From positions 1,054,001 through 1,118,000 of the forward strand of contig OY969762.1 in NCBI GenBank assembly GCA_963702835.1: a stretch of 64,000 nucleotides of DNA, given 5' to 3'. Origin of the DNA: JAFGAV01 sp041479055. Its GTDB lineage: Bacteria; Acidobacteriota; Aminicenantia; Aminicenantales; JAFGAV01. Positions 18,491-25,313 of this stretch are shown here, in pieces; position 1 is the first letter of the stretch; the number at the start of each line of letters is the position of its first letter. Both the position numbers and the translations under genes were made by a program. The notes beneath the pieces were generated by a model. It was not told the DNA's origin. It made no database searches and was given only the letters and a program-made list of their open reading frames with translations.

Positions 18491-19576
18491 TTAGCCCTGC
18501 TCAAGCGGCTTGAGTTTCTGGCCGCAACCCGGACAGAATTTAGCCTCCTGTTGAGATATGGCTCTGCCGCAGCGCGGACAGACACTGGCCGCCTTTTTTG
18601 TCCTCTTTTCTTTTTTCTGCAGACAGCTCGGACAGGCCTTAAGGCTCTTGTCGAAATGAGCCCGGCACAAAGCCCGGCCGCATTCGGGGCAGAGCGAAAA
18701 ACATTGCGAGCAGCCTTTGACTCCGCACTCGGCGCAGACTGCCGCGTGATCCCGGCACATGGGCTGCCGGTGGAAATGGCAGAAATCCAAGCATTGTGGG
18801 CAGACGACCTGCCCGCAGATCGAACAGACGGCGAGGTCGCACAAGAGGCAGAGCTCGGCGCCGCACAGCCGGCAGGCCGGCCGGCAATCGGGACAAACCC
18901 GATGGCCGTTCCGGCATTCCTTAAGCTTGGAGCGGGGAACTTTCTGCCGGCAATTAGGGCAGATGTCTTCTTCTTCCGGCGCCGGCTCTTTTTTGGCCGG
19001 CCGGGAGGGCACAGCTTGGGCCGGGACGGCGGCCGCCGAAGACGCCCGTTTGACTGCGGCAGGCGGAGGCGATGAAACGGCCCTGACCGTCGAGGCGGGC
19101 CGGGCCGAAGCCGGAACAGATTCCCGCGCCAAATCCGTGGTATCCAGGGGCAGCTCGCCGAGGTGCTCCGCCGTCCATTTGGCCGCCTCTCCGTTGCGGG
19201 GGCTCTTGATGTTGTAGATCTGATAGCAGAGCATCCGTCCAATGCGGACGACAACGTCCACCAGGGATTCGCTGGCCGCCCACCGATCGGTGATGCAGAT
19301 GAGATGCGGGTCGATGTTGGGATGGAAGGCCGGGCTGAGCATCCGGCAGATGGGCTCCTGGCTGGGATAATCCAAGGTCATGACGATCTCGGCCGTGTGC
19401 CGGTCCTTGGGGACCACTTGTCCGGATTTTTGTTCTATGCCTTTGACCCGATACTCCAGCTGATATTTTTCCGGGGGGTCGCCCTCGGCCTTCAAGAGCG
19501 AGATGGCGGGATGCCCCTGGAGGAAAGCCGCTAATTCCTGGTAGTCGTTGTACAGCCGTTTCAACCTCATGTTCAT
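18491..19576 (-). CDS. E2-like ubiquitin-conjugating protein with C-terminal zinc array
   Basis: 361 aa; AGGAGGTCGAAT precedes the ATG at 19576. Residues ~1-140 match the UBC fold in order: EIVMTLDYPSQEPICRML, HPN (85-87), active-site strand HLICITDRW with Cys94 aligned to the E2 catalytic Cys, then SLVDVVVRIGRML and SPRNGEAAKW. A Pro/Ala linker (150-200) leads to about 16 Cys/His zinc ligands (206-325) and a final C4 zinc ribbon (333-351, CPRCGRAI...FCPGCGQ). Inferred role: accept the Ubl from the operon's E1; the zinc array may bind substrate or a RING partner. Last gene of the operon, cytoplasmic. Confidence 0.88.
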   Translation of the reverse strand: MNMRLKRLYNDYQELAAFLQGHPAISLLKAEGDPPEKYQLEYRVKGIEQKSGQVVPKDRHTAEIVMTLDYPSQEPICRMLSPAFHPNIDPHLICITDRWAASESLVDVVVRIGRMLCYQIYNIKSPRNGEAAKWTAEHLGELPLDTTDLARESVPASARPASTVRAVSSPPPAAVKRASSAAAVPAQAVPSRPAKKEPAPEEEDICPNCRQKVPRSKLKECRNGHRVCPDCRPACRLCGAELCLLCDLAVCSICGQVVCPQCLDFCHFHRQPMCRDHAAVCAECGVKGCSQCFSLCPECGRALCRAHFDKSLKACPSCLQKKEKRTKKAASVCPRCGRAISQQEAKFCPGCGQKLKPLEQG

Positions 19577-19607
19577 ATTCGACCTCCTCCGAACCTCCTC
19601 CGGAAGC

Positions 19608-20162
19608 CTAAGCCGCCGCCAGGATAATGCCCACCACCATGAGCAGGAGATAAAAGGCCGACAAGCCCAGGCCGACCAGGGTCAACAGCCTGTGCACCGG
19701 CGCTTTGTCCTTCAACAATTCGCTATGGTTTTTATACCAAAGGCCTCCGATGAGCAGGACCAGGGGAGCCAGAAAGCCGAGGAGTCCGAGGACAAAGATC
19801 CAGATCGCCCCTTTTTTCTCCGGGACAATCTCCTCCCGGAGAGCCGCCCGGCTGTCTTTAATCTCGTCCAAAGTCTGGGGGGTTTTGGTGTCGAAGCGCT
19901 CATTACAGAAACGACAAAGAACAGCGGCCATGGCGATCGTCTCCCCGCAGAAAGGACAGGTCTTGGTGGTGGCTCCCCAATAGCGGCCCTGTTCTTCTTC
20001 GGTCATATCTCTCTTTTCCCGGCCGGGAAGTTGGGAACAGCCGGGCGTCCCGCAGCCGCCGTTGGCCTGCCAGCATTCCTGATGATATTCAATCCGGCAT
20101 TCCGGACAGACGGTGGCCGCTTCCTCGGGGGTCAATGGCCCCTTGCAGATGCCGCACTTCAT
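19608..20162 (-). CDS. RING/PHD-like zinc-finger membrane protein (candidate E3)
   Basis: 184 aa from the ATG at 20162 (AAAAGGAGTCATC upstream). A cross-brace zinc finger has ligands C3, C6, C19, C22, H27, C30, C37 and C42 (CGICKGPL...CPECRIEYHQECW...CGTPGC), the pattern of prokaryotic RING families and PHD fingers. A C4 zinc ribbon follows (C69, C72, C83, C86), then a charged helix and two membrane segments (110-132 and ~158-182). Inferred role: membrane-anchored adaptor or E3 that brings the E2 to membrane substrates. 31 nt upstream of the E2 gene. Confidence 0.85.
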   Translation of the reverse strand: MKCGICKGPLTPEEAATVCPECRIEYHQECWQANGGCGTPGCSQLPGREKRDMTEEEQGRYWGATTKTCPFCGETIAMAAVLCRFCNERFDTKTPQTLDEIKDSRAALREEIVPEKKGAIWIFVLGLLGFLAPLVLLIGGLWYKNHSELLKDKAPVHRLLTLVGLGLSAFYLLLMVVGIILAAA

Positions 20163-20186
20163 GATGACTCCTTTTCCGGCCACTTC

Positions 20187-20618
20187 TTAACCCCGCTGGA
20201 TGATGATCCTGACCAGCCACCCGGCCAGCAAAACGGCGGCCAGCGCGGCCCGGGAATAAACGACGGCCGCCGGCGCCCAGCGCGCCGCAATCAACTTTTT
20301 TCTGCGGCCCAGCAGAACGAACAGCCCGGCCGCCGCATACAGGAAAGTAAAGGCCAGGGCCGGGATGGCGGCCCAGTTGTACCGCCAAGCTTCCCCAAAC
20401 CGAAAATGAGCCGCACAGACAAAACCGCGGCTCAGCCCGCAGAAGGGACAGTCCAGGCCGGTGAGCGATTGAAATAGGCAGGCGCCGGGAACGGCCTGAT
20501 GGAAAGGACCTAGCCGGAAAATAACCCTTTCACCCTCCAGCCCTAAGAACGCCATCAGCAGGAGGAGCAGGCCGCAGACCGCCGCCGCTTTCAAGGAAAT
20601 GTCCCTCGCTTGGAACAT
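20187..20618 (-). CDS. DUF2752 membrane protein
   Basis: 143 aa with four hydrophobic segments. The DUF2752 hallmark is present: CLFQSLTGLDCPFCGLSRGF, followed by YNWAAIPAL. The family is widespread and of unknown function; the Cys-Pro-x-Cys-Gly loop could bind metal or act as a redox/thiol site. The gene sits between the two RING-like genes with short gaps (24 nt to each), so it is part of the operon and may be a substrate or membrane partner of the conjugation machinery. Confidence 0.85.
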   Translation of the reverse strand: MFQARDISLKAAAVCGLLLLLMAFLGLEGERVIFRLGPFHQAVPGACLFQSLTGLDCPFCGLSRGFVCAAHFRFGEAWRYNWAAIPALAFTFLYAAAGLFVLLGRRKKLIAARWAPAAVVYSRAALAAVLLAGWLVRIIIQRG

Positions 20619-20641
20619 CTGTTTTCGACCGAAAGGCCGGC

Positions 20642-21308
20642 CTACCGGGACAGGTTGATGATGAGCGCCAGGAGCCAGAACACGACATCGAAGATGCCGA
20701 TGATGAGTCCGGCCGTGGCCTTGCCCTTGCCCGTATAGCCCGGGTCGCTTTTAATGGTGTTCAGCGCTTTGGAGGCCTTGGAAATGGCGATCGGGCCGAG
20801 AATGATGCCGAAACAGAAAATACCGATGATGGAATAGATCAAGGCGTCTTTGGCCTCTTTAACCTCCCCTTTGGGCTGGCCGGCCTCTAAAGTAGTTTTG
20901 AGGCTCTGGTCCAGAGATCTGCCCGCAGAACCGGCACTTGACGGCCGACTTCTTGATCTTTTCCGCGCAAAAAGGGCAGGTCTTCAGCTCTTCCGTCTTG
21001 TCTTCCGTCTTGCATTCCGGAGAGACGCAACCGCCGGCCTGCTCCTTACATCGTTGGTGGTAGTACTTGCCGCAATTTTCGCAACGGAGTATTTCCTCCC
21101 CGACCTGGAAACCCCCGCTGCAGGCGGCACAGCTATTCTCCTGAGCCATCTTGGGGTTGGCCTTCAGCGTGCTGAAGCGAGGGCCGGCCGCCTCCGCGCT
21201 CTTATCCGCCGGCGGCGGGATTGCCTCCGCGCCCAGCTTTCCGCCGCACTTCTGGCAAAAATTGGCCTTGTCCTCATTCACCGTACCGCAACTCGGACAG
21301 TTTTTCAT
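20642..21308 (-). CDS. Zinc ribbon-RING-zinc ribbon membrane protein (candidate E3), single-base frameshift
   Basis: Start ATG 21308 with GGAGGAGGGG upstream. Zinc ribbon (C4, C7, C18, C21), cross-brace finger (C60, C63, C76, C79, H84, C87, C94, C99: CAACSGGF...CENCGKYYHQRC), second ribbon (C111, C114, C125, C128). The frame then drifts to a stop at 20859, but one base fewer in the GGG at ~20923 gives CRFCGRSLDQSL and continues through KEAKDALIYSIIGIFCFGII with two membrane helices (DUF4190-like) to 20642. 667 nt is one more than a multiple of three; the corrected protein is 221 aa. It matches the zinc-finger-plus-membrane design of the neighbouring RING protein. Confidence 0.8.
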
Positions 21309-21343
21309 GATACTCCCCTCCTCCTTATTTTCAGGCCCAAGGC

Positions 21344-22453
21344 TCAAGCCTTGGCCGATTTCTCTTTTTTCTCCTTTTTTTCTTTTTCGGAATAAACAAA
21401 CAGGGCACTCCCGATCCGGATCTGGTCACCGTTCACCAGCCTCTTTTTCTTGATTCGGACGTTATTGACGAAAGTTCCCGACTGGCTGGCCTTATCCTCC
21501 AACTCATAGCCGTCCCGAACGAGGTGGATGGCGGCATGGACCTCCGCCACGGCGGGGTCCTTGAAGAGATAGACGTCGCAGCGCGGGCTGGAGCCGATGA
21601 GGGTCGGGTTGCGGTAGATGATGAACTGCTTGCCCTTGAGCGGGCCGGCCGTCATCAGCAGCCAGGCTTCCTTGGTCAGCGTCTCGACCAGGCCGATCAT
21701 CAGCCCGGCGCAGGCGCCTACCACGGTGAAACCGATAGCCCGGCTCAGGTCCGCTTCCTTGGCCATACTTCCCCCCGAGATGAGAAAGAAAATCGGGTCG
21801 AAAAGGAGCCCGCCGATGGCCCCGCCGATCATGCCTCCCACGAACCCGTTCATAGCCATTTTTTTGGATTTTAGGGCAATGCCGGGGCCCAGCCCGACGG
21901 CCATGAACAAAAGGGTCCAGGCGATGCTCCGCCAGATCATCAACAACAGGAATCCGCCAAAATGATGGGTGGGGTCGCTGGCGGCATGCTCCCCCACAAT
22001 AGCCACTCCGACCAAGGCCACCAGCATCATGACCAGCCCGGCGACGATGGCCGAGGCCAAACCGCCGCCGACGCCGATGCCCAGGCCGATGAGGCCGGAC
22101 CGCGCCGCCCGGCTGTAGTTCCGGGCCAGGATGCCCTCCATGGCCCCGATCATCAGGCCGGCCAGCCCGCCCACCGAGATGAGCATGAGAAAGGCGATGC
22201 CGGCCTGCCTATTGTTGATAATATCCTCATCCCTGAAAAATGGTTCGATGATGGCCCAGGCGATGAACGCTCCGATCAGGCCGGCCATCATCAAGTAGAA
22301 CCAGTTGCGATGGATGAAACTGGTTTTAGCCGGCTCGGCCGGAACGGCCGGCACCCCGGCGCGCCAAACGTTCTCTTCGGCCTGCCGGGCCAGGACTTCA
22401 TCAACCCGCGGGTCTTTGAGCTCATCGTAAGTGATACGGATCTTGTCAGGCAT
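21344..22453 (-). CDS. Polytopic membrane protein with C-terminal FHA domain
   Basis: 369 aa, SD GGGAGG. Residues 1-48 are soluble, ~49-265 contain six to seven hydrophobic segments rich in Gly (GLIGLGIGVGGGLASAIVAG), and ~275-355 form an FHA domain (TLIGSSPRCDVYL, EVHAAIHLV, SGTFVNNVRI). A Lys/Glu-rich tail ends the protein. FHA domains bind phosphothreonine, so it could recruit a phosphorylated substrate or kinase to the membrane-bound conjugation complex. Gap to the JAMM gene is 66 nt; no kinase lies in the operon. Another FHA membrane protein is at 53.8 kb. Confidence 0.88.
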   Translation of the reverse strand: MPDKIRITYDELKDPRVDEVLARQAEENVWRAGVPAVPAEPAKTSFIHRNWFYLMMAGLIGAFIAWAIIEPFFRDEDIINNRQAGIAFLMLISVGGLAGLMIGAMEGILARNYSRAARSGLIGLGIGVGGGLASAIVAGLVMMLVALVGVAIVGEHAASDPTHHFGGFLLLMIWRSIAWTLLFMAVGLGPGIALKSKKMAMNGFVGGMIGGAIGGLLFDPIFFLISGGSMAKEADLSRAIGFTVVGACAGLMIGLVETLTKEAWLLMTAGPLKGKQFIIYRNPTLIGSSPRCDVYLFKDPAVAEVHAAIHLVRDGYELEDKASQSGTFVNNVRIKKKRLVNGDQIRIGSALFVYSEKEKKEKKEKSAKA

Positions 22454-22519
22454 GGGCGATCCTCCCTGATTTTCTTCTTGCTCTGGGGGGCCGGAACCGG
22501 TCTCTGTCCTGGCCTTGTT

Positions 22520-23653
22520 TCATTCGGGCATCCTCAGGACAAGATAGGGCTTGAGCCGAGCCGGGTCTTCCACCCGGTCCCGGTTGGCCTCATAGATATC
22601 TTTCCAGCGGGCAGTCTGGCCGTAGACTCCCAGGGCGATGGAGGTCAAGGTCTGACCGGCCTCCGTGACGTACTCATGAGTCACCTGAACCCCGCTGGAG
22701 TCCACTGATTGCACACCCTCCACGGACCGCAATATTATTGAGACAAGCTCCTTCTGGGCATGCGTCACCACCCGGCCCTCGCACCAGACGAAAGGCCCCA
22801 GCCGGATCAGCCTGGCTTCCAGACCCGCCAGCCGCTTGTCCTCCTTCAGCCGGCGGAGCAGGTCGTCGGTGGGAAGCGGCACCGGGATATTCTGCTTGAC
22901 GGCCAATTGCTGGATGGCGGCCAGTTCCTGGAAGTACCGTCGGGCCTGGAGCAGGCCGGCTATGAGCAGCAGGGCCAGGACCAGGATGCCGATAAGAAAC
23001 GGCACGAAGCGCACCCCTTTCCGCTGGGCTTTGGGCAAAGCGGCGCGGATATCATCCATGGCCCGGTTCATCCCAGACCGCAGGGCGGCCAGGTCCGCGG
23101 AATAAATTTTTTTCTCTCCGCCGATCCAGTACTGCCTCATGCGGAACAGCTGACCCTGCTGCCAGATGAAGAAGCCGTCCTCTTCGGCCAAGGGATCGAT
23201 GACGAAGGCCACCTGCCAAGGCTGATTGAAAAAATTGTCCTGGATGAATTCGTCCTGGGGCGACAGGAACAGGCCGTATCCCGGGTGGGAATGGTACCAG
23301 CCCACGATTCTCCGGCCGGAATGCTGAGCTTCCATGACGGAGTTTATGTGCTCCCAGGTCTGGTGGGTGAAGGTCACCTGTCCGGCCTTGGTCTGGGCAT
23401 GCTCGCCCCGGATGATGTCCGTGATTTCCAGATAAGCTTCCTGCTTGTCCCTGGCCGCCTGGCCCACCAGAACGCCGCAGATTTCGATTCGAGTGTTTTC
23501 TCGGGCGTGGAGCCGGACCGCCTCATGGGCCTGGGGCGAAAAGGCCACCCGGAAGGGCGGCTCGGCGTCCGCGGCAAACGCTTTTTCCGGAAGGTCCTTC
23601 AGGGAAATCTGAGATATATCGATCTTGGTTGGGGCCGGGTTGGCTTGGCTCAT
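22520..23653 (-). CDS. JAMM/MPN+ protease fused to membrane helix, BON and LysM domains
   Basis: 377 aa. JAMM motif complete: Glu57 (IEICGVLVG), His121-Ser-His123 (GWYHSHPGYG), Ser131 and Asp134 (SPQDEF), the zinc site of deubiquitinase-type metalloproteases. A membrane helix covers 214-234, a BON-like domain ~262-325 (DDLLRRLKEDKRL; VEGVQSV) and a LysM-like domain ~328-374 (GQTLTSIALGVYG; RWKDIYEANRD). By topology the protease faces the cytoplasm and BON/LysM the periplasm, or the other way round. Inferred job: trim the Ubl tail and/or remove it from targets. ATGA overlap with the E1 stop implies translational coupling. Confidence 0.9.
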   Translation of the reverse strand: MSQANPAPTKIDISQISLKDLPEKAFAADAEPPFRVAFSPQAHEAVRLHARENTRIEICGVLVGQAARDKQEAYLEITDIIRGEHAQTKAGQVTFTHQTWEHINSVMEAQHSGRRIVGWYHSHPGYGLFLSPQDEFIQDNFFNQPWQVAFVIDPLAEEDGFFIWQQGQLFRMRQYWIGGEKKIYSADLAALRSGMNRAMDDIRAALPKAQRKGVRFVPFLIGILVLALLLIAGLLQARRYFQELAAIQQLAVKQNIPVPLPTDDLLRRLKEDKRLAGLEARLIRLGPFVWCEGRVVTHAQKELVSIILRSVEGVQSVDSSGVQVTHEYVTEAGQTLTSIALGVYGQTARWKDIYEANRDRVEDPARLKPYLVLRMPE

Positions 23654-24867
23654 GGTCTGTCCCTCTTATCGAGATCTTCGGCGTTCCATACCGGCCCCAG
23701 GACGTCCGGGGCATCCCCGTCAAACAGGTAGAAACGCTCTTCCATTCCCTTTCGGCCGGTGACGATGTCGAAAGGAGGCAGGCCTATGTCCGTCACCATC
23801 TTCTCCAAAAAATCTTCTTGGCCGGTAAGGGTATGCCAGAGCTTCGGGTTGCGGACAAGGCCGCAGGACGGGCAGGCCGCTTCCAGTTCGGTGACGCTGC
23901 GGAGCTGGCGGAAGAGGGGCTGGGATGTCCGGCAGGCCTCGCATTCCAAGCTTTGGACGATGTCCCGGCCGAAGTCGACGACCGCTTCGGGCCCAAGCTC
24001 GGCTCGAACGATGCCCAGCAGCTCGGCCAGTGTCGTTTGGGAAGCGCGCCGTCCCAGCCTCCGCAGAGGCCCGACCTGTTCGTGGCCGGTGCAGCTGGGC
24101 TTGCGCTCATAGGCGATGACGTAGGATTCGTGGGTCAGGCCGTTGAACAGGTAGGCTCGACCTTGGAGCACCGGCATTCCGTGAAGATATTTTATGGCCT
24201 CCTGGCACTGGATGCCGGCGATGATCGAGGCCGAGGTGGGTGTGGTCGGTACGCGGCCCTGGAGTATGTCTTCCCGGGTCAAAAAATTACAGGACCGCCG
24301 GGCTTTAAGGATATCCCAGTCCACCTGGCCCAGGGTGCATTCATAGCAAGGCCCGTCGGGAGGCAGGAAGACGCGGGCCAGGCCGTTCAACTGCTCGATG
24401 GCGCCGTCGATCCATATTCGGCCGAGCTTCCAGCAGCTCTGGTTGACGAAAAGCCGGGCCTCCCGGTTGTCCAGCCCGGCCAGGACCACATCCGCCCAAA
24501 AGAATACCCCCAGGCCAACACCGGTCAAGATGTTGTCTTGAAGCCAGCGGACCCGGCCTCGGGGCCATATTTTCTGGACGGCCTGAGCCGCCACCTCGGC
24601 TTTGGCCCGGCCGCTGTCTTCTTCCCGAAACAGAATAGACCGCGACAAGTTGGAATGCTCGATGGTGTCCAGGTCGACGACGAATATCCGGCCCAGGCCC
24701 AGCAGGGCCAGGTTCTTCAGGATTTCATTCCCCAGGGCGCCGGCGCCGATGACCAGCACCCGGGCTCGCTCGAGTCGCTCCTGCTTCCACCAATGGATAA
24801 GCCGGAAGCGGGAGAAGCGGTCCCTGCCCTCGAACTGGCTCTGATCAAGATGAAGGATCTTGCTCAC
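23650..24867 (-). CDS. E1-like (ThiF-fold) Ubl-activating enzyme
   Basis: 405 aa. Starts with a GTG directly after the Ubl stop (TGA-GTG). Nucleotide loop GAGALGNEILKNLALLG (41-57), DLDTIEHSNLSRSILF (Asp65, Asn73, Arg76) for ATP, CYEC (174-177) and a candidate catalytic Cys193 in ARRSCNFL placed like the E1 thioester Cys of UBA3, followed by TPTSASIIAGIQCQEAIK. The C-terminal 140 residues add two CxxC pairs (309-312, 332-335) and a region with no obvious family. Predicted to adenylate the Ubl C-terminus, form a thioester and pass it to the E2. Longer than ThiF/MoeB (about 250 aa), as expected for an E1 working with an E2. Confidence 0.92.
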   Translation of the reverse strand: MSKILHLDQSQFEGRDRFSRFRLIHWWKQERLERARVLVIGAGALGNEILKNLALLGLGRIFVVDLDTIEHSNLSRSILFREEDSGRAKAEVAAQAVQKIWPRGRVRWLQDNILTGVGLGVFFWADVVLAGLDNREARLFVNQSCWKLGRIWIDGAIEQLNGLARVFLPPDGPCYECTLGQVDWDILKARRSCNFLTREDILQGRVPTTPTSASIIAGIQCQEAIKYLHGMPVLQGRAYLFNGLTHESYVIAYERKPSCTGHEQVGPLRRLGRRASQTTLAELLGIVRAELGPEAVVDFGRDIVQSLECEACRTSQPLFRQLRSVTELEAACPSCGLVRNPKLWHTLTGQEDFLEKMVTDIGLPPFDIVTGRKGMEERFYLFDGDAPDVLGPVWNAEDLDKRDRP

Positions 24868-25149
24868 TCAGACTAAACCGCCGGCAGTGATCTCCGGGAT
24901 GAGCCTCAGGACATCGCCCTCCCGGACGCCGGATTGGGCCAGGGTCTGGTCGTCCAGGAGCTGCTTCTGCGTGCCGAGATGGTGCAGCTTGTAGCTGAGC
25001 AATTGGCCGCCCGTGGCGTCATAGCGCGGATAGGCCAGCCGTTCAACCAGCAGGACGAGCAGCCTATTAATGGGCACATCGTCCGGCACTTCAACTTGAT
25101 CGCTCTTGTTCCCGAAAAGATCCCGAACCTCGATTGTCAGGTATGGCAA
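24868..25149 (-). CDS. Ubiquitin-like modifier ending in Gly-Gly-Leu-Val
   Basis: 93 aa, first gene of the operon. TTG start with an excellent GGAGGGAGGGCGG site; no in-frame ATG is available. Beta-grasp pattern: LTIEVRDLFG, strand VEVPDDV, helix INRLLVLLVERL, YKLHHLG, LLDDQTLAQSGVREGDVLRL, and a C-terminus TAGGLV (G90-G91-L92-V93). The YukD/ubiquitin-like shape, the position next to E1, E2 and JAMM genes, and the diglycine near the end support a conjugated modifier. The Leu-Val tail would need to be clipped, probably by the JAMM protein, or the E1 tolerates it. Confidence 0.9.
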   Translation of the reverse strand: MPYLTIEVRDLFGNKSDQVEVPDDVPINRLLVLLVERLAYPRYDATGGQLLSYKLHHLGTQKQLLDDQTLAQSGVREGDVLRLIPEITAGGLV

Positions 25150-25218
25150 GATCCGCCCTCCCTCCAGTATGAATGAACGCTCAAAAAGTCATACCCCTCA
25201 ACAAGAAATGAGACAGTG

Positions 25219-25246
25219 ATTATATCTGTTCTTCAATAGATGTCAA
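25219..25246 (-). promoter_or_regulatory. Near-consensus sigma70 promoter of the Ubl operon
   Basis: On the minus strand, TTGACA (25246-25241), 16-nt spacer, TATAAT (25224-25219). Transcription would start near 25212, leaving a leader of about 60 nt before the TTG start of the Ubl. The gene upstream (25314-26549) points the same way and ends before it, so the operon has its own promoter. Confidence 0.7.
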
Positions 25247-25313
25247 TGCTTTTCCCGTTTCGGCAAAATGCGTCGATGGCCTTGAGGACGGAAATGGGGA
25301 TGTTGGCCTCGTT

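Noticed and set aside
18491..25149. Type II CBASS or a type VII secretion locus (both can contain E1/E2/JAB or YukD-like Ubl and FHA proteins)
   Set aside because: No CD-NTase or effector nuclease/phospholipase for CBASS, and no WXG100 substrate or EssC/FtsK-type ATPase in the operon.
24868..25149. ThiS/MoaD-type sulfur carrier
   Set aside because: The protein does not end at Gly-Gly and the operon encodes an E2 and JAMM protease, with no thiamine or molybdopterin gene.
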